DNA of 25,219 nucleotides from Clostridium sp. CAG:793. GTDB lineage: Bacteria > Bacillota > Clostridia > TANB77 > CAG-508. Made by a program: the position numbers and the translations under genes. This document shows, piece after piece, positions 8,584-18,716 of this stretch. The notes beneath the pieces are model-generated. The model made no database searches, had not been told where the DNA came from, and saw only the letters and a program-made list of their open reading frames with translations. The DNA is taken from NCBI GenBank assembly GCA_000433915.1, contig HF993637.1, forward strand, positions 43,189-68,407, given 5' to 3'. The stretch's first letter is position 1. The number at the start of each line of letters is the position of its first letter.

Positions 8584-11500
8584 ATGCAAAAAATATTAAA
8601 CAAAACAATTGCAATTATAATAATTGCTATGTTAGTTGGTATAAACTTTGTACCATCAGTTTCTTATGCAGCAAATGAAATTAAACAAGATAGTAAAACA
8701 TCAGAAAGCAACGTAGAATTTAATGCCATGATAAACAATGGATATTCATCTACAATGGATATTACTGAAAAAGGAAATTTAATGCTAAACATTAAAGTAT
8801 CAGAATCAGGATATTTAAAAGATGCAAAAATTACATTAAAAGACAATAATTATACAATGTCTGATGCAACAAATGAAAATATTAAAGAGATAAATGGAAA
8901 TGAAATTACTCTTAATGAAATAAAAGCTGGACAAGTTGCAAACATAAGCATTCCAGTTCATTTTGATAAAAAAGATCAAATTGAATTAAATGACTTAAAC
9001 AAAGATAGTAAAGTAACTTTAAATGCTATATATGTAAATGAAAAGGGAAAAGAAAGAAAAATAGAAAAGAGATTAACATTGCATGTTGAATGGTCAGCAG
9101 AAGATGCAACAGAGGTAGTAAAACAGACATTAGTTAGATTTATCAAATATGATGACCATAAGACAATGCTAAGTTTCAAAGTAGAAGAAGGAATTGAAAA
9201 TAACAAAATTCCAGCTACAGAGAAAACAACAACAATAAAAGTTGCAAAACTAAATAATGTAGAGCCAGAAAAAGTAATTGTTACAGGAGAAGGAATAGAA
9301 TACAAATATGAGAATGGAGAAATAGTTATCCACAAAAATAACACAGCAAGTGGAAAAGTAAACTGGAATTCTCAAGATAGTTATATGATTACATATATAT
9401 ATGACGCGCAAGAAAGAGAAAACAATTACTATACATCAGAAATATCAGCAGTAGCTACTGTAAAAGGGAAAGAGATAAAAGGAGAATCAGTAGAAAAATT
9501 TGATATATCAAAACAAATTGGTTCGTTTGTTCAATCAGAAATAAATGGAACAAATGAGATAAATAAAGGATATATGTATACAAATACTGATAACGATTCT
9601 AACAAACTAGATACACAATATTCAGTAGAATATAAATTAAATATTGGATATAGTAGCATATTTGATAAAATTGTAATCAAAGAAGATGGATATAAATTTG
9701 GTGATGCAAATGCAGATAATTCTATAGTAAATAAAAAAATTAGTATAAACAAAGATAACTTAGTACAATTACTAGGTGAAGATGGAATAGTAAAAATATT
9801 AGCTGAGAATGGAAAAGAATTAGGAACATTAAATAAAGACAAAACTGAAATTGATATAAATGAATCAAAAATATCATTAGAAACATCAAAACCAGTTTCA
9901 GAAGGTGACTTAAAAGTTATTGCTACAAAGGCAATAAAAGGAAAGCAATCATATAGCAGAGCTGAAATCAAGAATCTAAAAATATTAGATAATATATTAA
10001 AAGTATATGCTTATAAAGATGAAAAAGAAATATCAAATCAAACAATAAATAAAGAAATTAATCTTACAGAACCAACATCAAATGCAAGCATAGACATAAG
10101 CAGTAAGAATTTATCAACAGTAGTAAATAATGAAGATGTTGTTATTACAGCAACACTTGAAACAAATAATATTGAAGACGCATTATACAGAAATCCAGAA
10201 TTAAAAATTACATTACCACAAGAAGTAAAAGATATTTCATTAAAAGATGCAAAATTAATTTATGAAGATGAATTAAAGCCAGTAACATTTACAACAAACG
10301 GAAATGAAATATATTTAAAATTAAATGGTACACAAACAGTATATAGTTCACAATCAACATCAGAAGGAACAGTATTAAGAATAGTTGCTGACTTAGGACT
10401 TGATAATCTAGCACCAACATCAGAAGGAAAAGTAACATTATCATATACAAATGAAGCAACAGCAGAATCAAAACAAGTAGAAAAAGAAGTAAATGTTGTA
10501 GCTCCAACAGGATTTGTTACAACAAATAGTGTAGAAGTAAATGGAACAAAAGTAACATCACAAGAAGGTGAAGAAAAAACTCAAAAAGTTCAAGTAAAAA
10601 CATCACAAAAAGAAATGACACTATCAGGAACAATAGTTAATAACTTAGGAAATGACAGCACAGGAGTTACAATTGTAGGAAATATACCATCAAAAGATGC
10701 AAATGATGTAAATGGAAATTCATTAAATTCAAACTTAGATACTCAGTTATCAAGTGCAATTAAATTAAATGGCATAGATGCAGATGTATATTACAGTGAA
10801 AATGTAAACGAAAAAATAGATGGAACATCATGGAAGACAACATATACACAAAATGCAAGATCATACAAAATAGTTGCAAAAAATATAGTAAAAAATAAGA
10901 GCAGATTTAGTTATTCTTATAATGTAATATTACCAGAGAATCTTGAATATGGACAAACTTCAAAATCAACATATGCTTTATACTACAACAACGACGCACA
11001 AGAAGGAACAAAGCAAAATGTTATAATTGCTAAATCAGTAGGAGTAACAACAGGTGAAATACCAGATGTAAAAGCTGAGATGAACTTAACAAACTTAAAC
11101 TCAGGAGCAAAGATTACAGATGGAGCAAATGTACAAGAAGGTCAATATATTCAATATGATATAAATGTAAAAAACACTGGAAAAGAAAATGCAACAAATG
11201 TAAATGTTACAACAACATTACCAGAAGGATTAGCATTTATCCAAACCGCAACTAATATGTCAAGTGTAGAAACATACAAAATTGATACACAAACAAAATC
11301 AAAAACAGAAAAAATTGCTACAATAAAAGCAGGAGAATCTACAACAATTTCATATAAAGTAGCAGTAACAAAAATATTATCATCATCAGAAAAAAATGCA
11401 CAATTAAATGTAACAACTAAAATAACAGCAGACAAAATTGAAGAAGCAGTATATGGTCAAACAGTAAATGTAGTAAAAGGATATTTAGTAGCAAGTTTAA

Positions 11501-13359
11501 CATCAGATAAGACAAATAAGACTCTTAAGGCAGGAGATACTGTAACATATTATATGAACATAAAGAATGTAAACTTTGATGTAAAAAATAATATACAAGC
11601 AACAATAGTATTTCCTAATGAAATAAAAGTAACATCAGTTGCTAATAATGAAGGAACAAAATACACATATAACGAGAAAACGAATACATTAGTATATACA
11701 AATTCTAAACTAGCAGCAGGAGCAACAGATGGATTGCTTATAAATGCAAAAGTAAATGAATTTAACAAAGATGTAGAAGTTCAAGCAAAGTCAAAAATAA
11801 AATGTGATGAAATGGAAGAGCTTACACTTGCTGATGTAAAACACAATTTAGTAATTAACAATATATTAGTATCACAATCAAGCAATATTTCAGAATCAAG
11901 CATGAATGACAATGATGAAATAGAATACTACATAGATGTAAAAAACAACAAAAATGAAGATGTAACAGTATCTGTATCAGATACATTACCTAGTGAACTA
12001 AGAATCAAAGGATATAGAATTAAAGACATAAATGGAGAGAAAAAAGTAGATGGAGCATCAAGAACAATACTTACATCAATGACAATAAAAGCTGGAGAAA
12101 CAGCAAGACTAACAGTAGTTGCAGTACCATATAAATTAGAAAAAGGTAAAACAGCAACAATAGAAAATAAAGCAGTAGTAACATTAGATGATTCAAAATT
12201 TGAAACAAATGTAGTATCACATAAAATAATCGGAACATCGAAAGGGTCAGCTGGAGATAATAGCTCAAACAATGAAAATAACAGCAATAATAATGGCAAT
12301 GGACAAACAAGAGATGATGAAGAGACAAAAGATGGAACATATAAGATTAGTGGAACTGCATGGTTTGACAAAAACAACAACGGAAAGAAAGAACAAGAAG
12401 AAACAAAGCTACAAGGAATAACAGTAAAATTATATAATAAAGATACAGGAAGTATAGCAAAAGATGTAGATGGCAAAGAATTATCAAAAGTAACAGATAA
12501 TGAAGGAAAATACACATTTATAAATGTACAACCAGGAAATTATATAGTAGTAGCAGAATATGATGAAAATACTTATGATATAACATCATATCATGTAGAA
12601 GGATTAGTAGATGCAGAAAATTCAGACTTCGTTTTAGCAAAAATCGTGGACAAACAAGTCGCTGCAACAGATACAATAGCAGTTACAAATGCTAATACTT
12701 ACAATATAGACTTAGGATTAATATCAAAGAAAAAATTTGATTTAAAATTGAGTAAAACAATCACAAAAATAACAGTAGCTAATCCAAAAACAAAGACAAG
12801 AGCTTATGACTATGATCATAAAACAATTGCAAAAGTAGAACTTTCAACTTCTTATACAGATTATGCAACAGTTTTAGTTGAATATACAATACAAGTTACA
12901 AATGAAGGAGACATTCCGGGATATGCTAAAGAAATAGTAGATTATATTCCATCAGGAATGACATTCAATTCAGAACTAAATAAAGAATGGTATCTTGGAA
13001 AAGACGGAAACGCATATAGCACAACACTTGCAAATACAATAATAAATCCAGGAGAAACAAAAGAAATAAAATTTGTATTATCAAAGAAAATGACAAATGA
13101 TAACATGGGAACATTCAGAAATACTGCAGAGATAAAGACATCATATGATGAATACGGAATAGAAGATATAGACTCAAAAGCAGGAAACAAGCAAGACGGA
13201 GAAGATGATATGTCATCAGCAGATGCAGTAATAGCGATGTCAACTGGTAAAGAAGCTGTTTCTTATGCAGGAATTGCAATAGGTGTACTTGCATTAATAG
13301 CATTTGCAGTATATGAAATAAAGAAACATGTAATTAGTAAAATGTATAATATTCTATAA
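8584..13359 (+). CDS. Cassette 2 'A' surface protein (A2): DUF11 repeats, SdrD_B module, C-terminal membrane anchor
   Basis: This complete 1591-residue protein shows what the truncated first A gene should look like. AGGAGG lies 6 bases before the ATG, with a good promoter upstream. The signal peptide (1-29) ends in VSYA|AN, a plausible signal peptidase I site. Residues 30-800 form beta-rich repeats without a family I can name. DUF11 repeats follow near 850-890 (QYDINVKNTGKENATNVNV), 981-1010 and 1108-1140. An Asn/Ser linker (about 1218-1249) leads to an SdrD_B module (1250-1385) with WFDKNNNGKKEQEE, a calcium-loop-like motif. The C-terminal module (1430-1545) contains VDYIPSGMTFNSEL and EDDMSSADAV. 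The tail has MSTG (1552-1555), a helix (about 1558-1575) and basic residues. It may be a weak sorting signal or just a membrane anchor. B2 starts 14 bp downstream, so the two are probably one transcript. The ligand is unknown. Confidence 0.88.
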   Translation: MQKILNKTIAIIIIAMLVGINFVPSVSYAANEIKQDSKTSESNVEFNAMINNGYSSTMDITEKGNLMLNIKVSESGYLKDAKITLKDNNYTMSDATNENIKEINGNEITLNEIKAGQVANISIPVHFDKKDQIELNDLNKDSKVTLNAIYVNEKGKERKIEKRLTLHVEWSAEDATEVVKQTLVRFIKYDDHKTMLSFKVEEGIENNKIPATEKTTTIKVAKLNNVEPEKVIVTGEGIEYKYENGEIVIHKNNTASGKVNWNSQDSYMITYIYDAQERENNYYTSEISAVATVKGKEIKGESVEKFDISKQIGSFVQSEINGTNEINKGYMYTNTDNDSNKLDTQYSVEYKLNIGYSSIFDKIVIKEDGYKFGDANADNSIVNKKISINKDNLVQLLGEDGIVKILAENGKELGTLNKDKTEIDINESKISLETSKPVSEGDLKVIATKAIKGKQSYSRAEIKNLKILDNILKVYAYKDEKEISNQTINKEINLTEPTSNASIDISSKNLSTVVNNEDVVITATLETNNIEDALYRNPELKITLPQEVKDISLKDAKLIYEDELKPVTFTTNGNEIYLKLNGTQTVYSSQSTSEGTVLRIVADLGLDNLAPTSEGKVTLSYTNEATAESKQVEKEVNVVAPTGFVTTNSVEVNGTKVTSQEGEEKTQKVQVKTSQKEMTLSGTIVNNLGNDSTGVTIVGNIPSKDANDVNGNSLNSNLDTQLSSAIKLNGIDADVYYSENVNEKIDGTSWKTTYTQNARSYKIVAKNIVKNKSRFSYSYNVILPENLEYGQTSKSTYALYYNNDAQEGTKQNVIIAKSVGVTTGEIPDVKAEMNLTNLNSGAKITDGANVQEGQYIQYDINVKNTGKENATNVNVTTTLPEGLAFIQTATNMSSVETYKIDTQTKSKTEKIATIKAGESTTISYKVAVTKILSSSEKNAQLNVTTKITADKIEEAVYGQTVNVVKGYLVASLTSDKTNKTLKAGDTVTYYMNIKNVNFDVKNNIQATIVFPNEIKVTSVANNEGTKYTYNEKTNTLVYTNSKLAAGATDGLLINAKVNEFNKDVEVQAKSKIKCDEMEELTLADVKHNLVINNILVSQSSNISESSMNDNDEIEYYIDVKNNKNEDVTVSVSDTLPSELRIKGYRIKDINGEKKVDGASRTILTSMTIKAGETARLTVVAVPYKLEKGKTATIENKAVVTLDDSKFETNVVSHKIIGTSKGSAGDNSSNNENNSNNNGNGQTRDDEETKDGTYKISGTAWFDKNNNGKKEQEETKLQGITVKLYNKDTGSIAKDVDGKELSKVTDNEGKYTFINVQPGNYIVVAEYDENTYDITSYHVEGLVDAENSDFVLAKIVDKQVAATDTIAVTNANTYNIDLGLISKKKFDLKLSKTITKITVANPKTKTRAYDYDHKTIAKVELSTSYTDYATVLVEYTIQVTNEGDIPGYAKEIVDYIPSGMTFNSELNKEWYLGKDGNAYSTTLANTIINPGETKEIKFVLSKKMTNDNMGTFRNTAEIKTSYDEYGIEDIDSKAGNKQDGEDDMSSADAVIAMSTGKEAVSYAGIAIGVLALIAFAVYEIKKHVISKMYNIL

Positions 13360-13373
13360 GAAAGGAAAGAGAC

Positions 13374-16300
13374 ATGAGGATAAAGAGTAAAAAAATAAAA
13401 TTTATACTTATGATGATTATAGCTTCTGGCATATTATTTGCCAGTAAAGCTGTATATGGTATAAGCATCTCAAACCCTCCTGCAGAACCATACCAATATA
13501 ATTCAAACTTATTCTGTGTTGATAATCTAAAAGGCTGGTATGTTGAAAACGTACTAGGACTTGATTCATCAAGTATAGTAGACAACTATTCAGAAGAAGA
13601 TAGAGACATAGAAGCAAGTATTGGATTTGCATTCTATTCAGCAATGAAAACTGGAACATGGGATAGTTCAAGTGCAACATTGCAACAGATTATATGGGCA
13701 TCAGGTCAGTTTAAAGACAAAGCAGGGTACCAAGGCGTTCTTGCTGCATATGCAGGACAAACAACAAGTCCAACATCAAGCAATGGTTTAATAGCAAGAT
13801 CAAATCAATATGCACAATTCTACTATGGAATTTTAAAAGGACAAAATAAAATTACATTAAACACAACAACTAAAGATTCTAAAGTATTAGTAGACCAGAT
13901 ATCTGGAACATATACAGTAGGACCATACAGTGTTGATGTTGATGCGGACTTATCAGGCTCAACAAGTGAAGCAAAAACAATATTATATAATGAATTAGCA
14001 GGAATAAATAAAGTAAATTATCCTAACTATCCAGCTTTTGCAAATGCAGAAGTTACAGGAATAGAAGGAGAAGATATTGAATTCCTAGACAAAAGCGGAA
14101 ACACAATTCAATTTCCAAACTGGGGAGAAGAATTTTATATTCGTTTCAAACCAACAAATGGAATAACAACAATAAATCCTAAAGTTACAATATATTACTT
14201 AAACAAAATATCAGGAAAAGTAAAATATTGTGTTGGAAGTAGCGAAACATTTAGCGGAAATGTTTCAGGAATAGATGTAAAAGAATCAGATTTCAAAGCT
14301 GAGAACTATGTAAATTCAGGAACATTGAAAGCAAATGGAAACTTTGGAGCAAGTATAGGAGTAAAAATCTTATCAACAAAAGTAACAACAGAAAGAAGAC
14401 AAGTTGGAACTCAGCCAAAAGATCCAAATGATCCATCACAAGGAACAGAACCTATATATGAAAATTATGTAACAGGATTTAGTTATACAGCGGAAATAAC
14501 AGATCCAAATAGAATCCAGGAACTTATCTATGTATCAGATAGCCTAAAATTTGGTCTATCAGAGAGAACTGAAGACTTAAAATTAGGAGTAGGTACAACA
14601 TCAGATAAAGTTGATATTGAATTAGGATTAAAAGAAATATCAATGGAATTAGGTGGAAATGTATGGCTTGACTTACCAGAAGTAAAAACAGGAAATATTA
14701 CAGGAGTAAGATCAGAAGAAGATACACCGTATGCGGGAATGTTAGTAAGATTATATGATAAAAATGGAAATCTAGTTGGAACAACAGTAACAGATAGCAA
14801 TGGTTCATATCATTTTAAAGGATTAAATCCTTTAATGAAATACTATGTAAGATTTACATACAATGGTCAAGTATATCAAGCAACATATTATAAGAACCAA
14901 TTAACAGGTGGATATTCAAATGCTGAGGAAGAAGCAAGAGAAAACTTTAACAGCAAATTTGGAAAAATAGATTCAACAACTCAGAACTACAAAGTAGGTA
15001 ATGAATGGCATACATCTTATGCATTACTTGCAAAACTTGAGAAAGATGATGGAAGCTTTATAGCTTATGGAGATGGAGCATTAACTTATGAAGATGCTTG
15101 GAACAAATTTGTAGAACTTGCAGCACAAAAGGGATCTTATGAAAGTGCATATCAAGAACTAGATAGTTATCTAGCATCATTAGGAGTTGGAAGCAAGGAT
15201 AGAGCAGGAGTTATAACATTTATCAAAGATTGTATGATAGATGCAACAACACATGTAACAGATCCATTAACCAATAAATTAGTGGAATATCCAGTATATG
15301 ATAGATTTGTACTTGAAAATCTAGAAAATCCAACAGATGAAATAGAAACAATAACGCTTGGAGAAACATATTCATATTTATATACAAAAAAATCAGATCA
15401 AAGTAGATATGTAGATTTCGGAATAACAAGAAGACAACAAGAAGAATTATATCTACAAAAAGATGTATACAAAGCAACAGTTATAGTAAATGGTAAGAAA
15501 CATGAATACAATTATTCTAAGAAAGATTTAAGTGATGATGGAAGTTGGAATGTAGAAGTCAGAGCATCAGATGAATTGTATAATGGTTCATACACATATA
15601 CAAGAGAAGTACGTAAATCAGAATACTTATATAGTGGAAAAGACGCAGGAACATCATCTAGCAAGGATTTACAAGTATATGTAACATATAGATTAGCAAT
15701 AAAGAATAGATCACAAAGTTTATATTCAACTATAAACGAAATTGTAGATTACTATGATGCAGATCAATATACATTTGATGGAACATTAGGGTCAAATGGA
15801 GTATATTCATTAAATTCATATAATAATTATGATGAAAATGGAAATGTAACAGGAAGCTATGTAAACTCTTATGTAGGAAACAATGCAAATGGTGGAAAAC
15901 TAGAAAATGCAGAACTAACAGTAAGCAATAATACAAGTTTTGCAGATAGAAGTGCTAAAACATTATCAAATGGACAATACACATATAATTCACTTTATAT
16001 TACAGGAATAAAATCAGCATCAGGAAATGATAGATTAGCACCAGGAGAATTTGCGTATGCGTATGTAACATTCAAAGTAAATAAAGATGAAGCTACAGGC
16101 AAAGTAAAAGTTGATCAAGACTTAAATAATGGAAACACAACAGTAGGAAAACGTAATATAGCTGAAATCAATGGATATTCAACATATTATTCAGAAGGAG
16201 CTGTAATACCAGGACATTTAAATGCTGATAACAGTACAGTAGATGTTAGCGTAGGAAATAAAACAGCAGGAATAATAGATACAATATCAAATGCCGGAAA

Positions 16301-18464
16301 CTTAACAGAAAATGATTTAACATCAGATGGAGATATCAAGTATTCAAAAGATGATCCTGTTCAAAATAGAGCAGAACCAGATACTGATAAAGCACCAAAT
16401 ATTAAATTAGTAATCAAAACAGGTGAAGATGGTGATGATGAGACAAGAAGACTAACAGGATATGTATATGAAGACAATAGAACAGTAATGAATGACTCAG
16501 CAGTTGTCGGAAACGGAAAATACGATAATGATGAAACAAAAATAAATGGTGTAAAAGTTGAACTAGTTGAATTAGTTCAAAATGTTGATGATAACGGTAT
16601 ATTTGTAGGAAGCTATAGTGGAGAAAAAGTATGGGGTACAGCAACATACAAATTCGAAGGTGGCAGACTTGTAAAAGATGGAGACGAAGATTTAACTAGA
16701 TATTTCAGTGGAAAAGGACAATCAAAAGTAATCCTAACAGGACCTGGTATATTAGAAGTTCTACCAGATGAATTAGGAGAAAACAATGGAACATATTCAT
16801 TCAAATCAGTTCCAACTGGAGACTTTATAATTAGATTCACTTATGGAGATACAACTCAAACAGTATTAACAAGTGAAGACAATGATGTAAATAAATTACT
16901 AGGACAAAAAGGATTAAATGTTAAATCATATAATGGTCAAGATTATAAATCAACAACATATCAACCAGGAATAAGCCAAGACTCAAGCTATAATGGAATA
17001 CAAGGATTTGTAGATTATGAAAAACAAAACTATACTAATGCGACAGATAAATCAACAAATTACTATTATGATATAGCTAAGAGTGCTACAGTACAAGGCG
17101 CATCAGATGCAAAAGATGTCTACTCATATAGAGAGAAAGTAAATTCTTGGTCACAAGGTGCATCAGATTCAACTCTATTAAATAATAGAGCAGAGATAAT
17201 GAACTCATTTGAATCAACTGGAACATACACATATAAGACAGAAGACTTACAAAAACAAGCACAACAAGCTAAAATAGATGAGTTAATTGCAAATACTCAA
17301 ATGGTGGCTCAAACAGGTGTAATTGATACAGAAGTTGAATATAATTCTAAAGAAACATCAAATCAAGGAAAAGACAACAAATTAACATACACAATAGGAG
17401 ATATTGATTTAGGATTACAAGAAAGACCAGAAGCTCAATTAAAACTTAATAAAGAAATAACAAGCTTAAAATTAACACTTGCAAATGGACAGATATTATT
17501 TGATACACATCAGTCAGTAAATAATTTATATTTTGCAAAACATGAAGGACATAGCATTTATTATGACAATAAATACAATAACCTACGTTTAAAAGGATAT
17601 AAATTAGGAAAGAACAATAAACAAACACCAGAGTTAATTCAAGCATACTTGGATGAAGAATTGATTGCAGGGGCACAGATTGAAGCAGTATATAAATTTA
17701 CTGTAACAAATGTAGGAGAAGTTGATTACTTAGATAAACAATTCTACTATATAGGAAAATCAGCTCATGCAGGAGATACATCATATATGTCAACAACAAA
17801 TGCAAAGCAAGTGATTGACTATGTATCAAACTACATTAAGTATGACAAGAATGTACAAGATGTAAATGCAAATTGGCAAGTAAAAACACAACAAGAAATC
17901 ATGCCATCAGTAACATTAACTTCTAATGGAACATTAAGTTTAACAGGAGATAATATTACAATAGATGAGACAAAACTTGATGAAGACTTAATAAATAGAC
18001 AATATGCAGATAAACTTGCAACATACAACACAGTATTAACAACAGACAAGTTGTCAGAAGACTTATTACCAGCAATAGTTGATAATAATAAATCACAAGT
18101 AAGTACATCATTAGTATTATCAGCATTATTATCAAACTCTACAAGTGGAGATAACTTTGTATACAACAACTTATCAGAAATAGTTGCAACATCTAATAAG
18201 CAAGGTAGAAGAATGGTATATTCAGTATCAGGAAATCAAGAAATGGCAGATCAATCATTAGGAAGCAATGCTCGTGATGATTTATACACACCAGTAGACC
18301 TTGTAACACCAACAGAAGTAGACAGCGATAGCAGTCAAAAGATTGTTATAATGCCTCCAACAGGAGCAGATAAGAACTATATCCCTGTAATTGCAACAGT
18401 AATTGCAGTAGCAGGCATAATAATTGCTGGAATAGTTATCATCAAGAAAAAAATAATAAAATAG
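13374..18464 (+). CDS. Cassette 2 'B' surface protein (B2): putative thioester-domain adhesin with SdrD_B-like stalk and MPPTG-type C-terminal anchor
   Basis: This 1696-residue paralogue of B1 has a purine-rich AAAGGAAAG site before the ATG. After a signal sequence (helix about 9-24), Cys48 lies in LFCVDN and Gln104 in TLQQIIW, matching the [YFL]C and xQxxxW motifs of thioester adhesin domains; FCVD is closer to known examples than B1's YCAG. The next block, including RSNQYAQFYYG and EEFYIRF, is also conserved in B1. An SdrD_B/Cna_B-like module lies at about 420-520 and another at 1024-1180, with DUF11-like segments near 749-800 and 1426-1462 (TNVGEVDYLDKQFYY). The tail carries MPPTG (1660-1664), a helix (about 1669-1686) and KKKIIK. 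MPPTG fits the shape of LPXTG with Met for Leu. It is probably a covalent adhesin anchored to wall or membrane. Only three cysteines were noted outside the signal region, one being Cys48. Followed by a strong terminator. Confidence 0.87.
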   Translation: MRIKSKKIKFILMMIIASGILFASKAVYGISISNPPAEPYQYNSNLFCVDNLKGWYVENVLGLDSSSIVDNYSEEDRDIEASIGFAFYSAMKTGTWDSSSATLQQIIWASGQFKDKAGYQGVLAAYAGQTTSPTSSNGLIARSNQYAQFYYGILKGQNKITLNTTTKDSKVLVDQISGTYTVGPYSVDVDADLSGSTSEAKTILYNELAGINKVNYPNYPAFANAEVTGIEGEDIEFLDKSGNTIQFPNWGEEFYIRFKPTNGITTINPKVTIYYLNKISGKVKYCVGSSETFSGNVSGIDVKESDFKAENYVNSGTLKANGNFGASIGVKILSTKVTTERRQVGTQPKDPNDPSQGTEPIYENYVTGFSYTAEITDPNRIQELIYVSDSLKFGLSERTEDLKLGVGTTSDKVDIELGLKEISMELGGNVWLDLPEVKTGNITGVRSEEDTPYAGMLVRLYDKNGNLVGTTVTDSNGSYHFKGLNPLMKYYVRFTYNGQVYQATYYKNQLTGGYSNAEEEARENFNSKFGKIDSTTQNYKVGNEWHTSYALLAKLEKDDGSFIAYGDGALTYEDAWNKFVELAAQKGSYESAYQELDSYLASLGVGSKDRAGVITFIKDCMIDATTHVTDPLTNKLVEYPVYDRFVLENLENPTDEIETITLGETYSYLYTKKSDQSRYVDFGITRRQQEELYLQKDVYKATVIVNGKKHEYNYSKKDLSDDGSWNVEVRASDELYNGSYTYTREVRKSEYLYSGKDAGTSSSKDLQVYVTYRLAIKNRSQSLYSTINEIVDYYDADQYTFDGTLGSNGVYSLNSYNNYDENGNVTGSYVNSYVGNNANGGKLENAELTVSNNTSFADRSAKTLSNGQYTYNSLYITGIKSASGNDRLAPGEFAYAYVTFKVNKDEATGKVKVDQDLNNGNTTVGKRNIAEINGYSTYYSEGAVIPGHLNADNSTVDVSVGNKTAGIIDTISNAGNLTENDLTSDGDIKYSKDDPVQNRAEPDTDKAPNIKLVIKTGEDGDDETRRLTGYVYEDNRTVMNDSAVVGNGKYDNDETKINGVKVELVELVQNVDDNGIFVGSYSGEKVWGTATYKFEGGRLVKDGDEDLTRYFSGKGQSKVILTGPGILEVLPDELGENNGTYSFKSVPTGDFIIRFTYGDTTQTVLTSEDNDVNKLLGQKGLNVKSYNGQDYKSTTYQPGISQDSSYNGIQGFVDYEKQNYTNATDKSTNYYYDIAKSATVQGASDAKDVYSYREKVNSWSQGASDSTLLNNRAEIMNSFESTGTYTYKTEDLQKQAQQAKIDELIANTQMVAQTGVIDTEVEYNSKETSNQGKDNKLTYTIGDIDLGLQERPEAQLKLNKEITSLKLTLANGQILFDTHQSVNNLYFAKHEGHSIYYDNKYNNLRLKGYKLGKNNKQTPELIQAYLDEELIAGAQIEAVYKFTVTNVGEVDYLDKQFYYIGKSAHAGDTSYMSTTNAKQVIDYVSNYIKYDKNVQDVNANWQVKTQQEIMPSVTLTSNGTLSLTGDNITIDETKLDEDLINRQYADKLATYNTVLTTDKLSEDLLPAIVDNNKSQVSTSLVLSALLSNSTSGDNFVYNNLSEIVATSNKQGRRMVYSVSGNQEMADQSLGSNARDDLYTPVDLVTPTEVDSDSSQKIVIMPPTGADKNYIPVIATVIAVAGIIIAGIVIIKKKIIK

Positions 18465-18481
18465 AATAATTCTATAAATTA

Positions 18482-18525
18482 ATAAAGACTGTTTAACATA
18501 AAAATGTAAACAGTCTTTATTTTTT
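18482..18525 (+). terminator. Rho-independent terminator after B2
   Basis: A 14-bp perfect stem (ATAAAGACTGTTTA at 18482-18495 with TAAACAGTCTTTAT at 18507-18520) can be extended inward by ACAT/ATGT if one A is bulged, and is followed by a run of T. It starts 18 bp after the B2 stop codon and separates the surface cassette from spoIIE. Confidence 0.9.
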
Positions 18526-18626
18526 ATAATCAAAAATAAAACTATAATCGACTTTTTTAGCGAAATTTATTGAAATATCTTGTATTTTTAGGGCTTTTCA
18601 TATAAAATAAAAGCACAATATAGCAC

Positions 18627-18645
18627 AAAAAGTATTATACTTTTT
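18627..18645. repeat. 19-bp palindrome upstream of the spoIIE promoter
   Basis: AAAAAGTAT and ATACTTTTT are perfect reverse complements around a single central T. With almost no loop it fits a protein-binding operator better than an RNA hairpin. It ends 18 bp before the Spo0A-box-like site. In AT-rich DNA a palindrome of this size could also be chance. Confidence 0.4.
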
Positions 18646-18662
18646 TAATGTAAATGTGTTAA

Positions 18663-18696
18663 TTTGACAAAATAATCCAAAGAAAAGTATTAAAAT
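18663..18696 (+). promoter_or_regulatory. Spo0A-box-like site overlapping the spoIIE promoter
   Basis: TTTGACAAA (18663-18671) is, on the opposite strand, TTTGTCAAA, a full match to the Spo0A box TTTGTCRAA. It contains a perfect -35 (TTGACA, 18664-18669). A TAAAAT -10 lies at 18691-18696, 21 bp downstream, the unusually long spacing known for the Spo0A-activated spoIIE and spoIIG promoters of Bacillus subtilis. An alternative -10, TATTAA at 18688-18693, gives an 18-bp spacer. Confidence 0.65.
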
Positions 18697-18716
18697 AACA
18701 TTAGTTAAAAAAGTAA

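Larger units (their letters stand above)
2..18464 (+). repeat. Tandem duplication of a two-gene A-B surface-protein cassette
   Basis: Unit 1 is A1-B1 (2-8279, left end cut off) and unit 2 is A2-B2 (8584-18464). Gene order, spacing between partners (19 and 14 bp) and domain order are the same in both. Shared peptides in B1 and B2 include YNGQDYKSTTYQ, SDAKDVY, MVAQTGVI, RPEAQ, VDYLDKQFYY and PTEIDSDS/PTEVDSDS; shared peptides in A1 and A2 include DYIPSGM. The copies have diverged strongly in between, so this is an old duplication rather than a recent one. The 304 bp between the units holds a terminator and a promoter. Confidence 0.85.

Noticed and set aside
13231..13260. MSTG in A2 as a firm sortase signal
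   Set aside because: Only S-T-G fits, the proline is missing, and A1 lacks the motif, so it is noted but not called.
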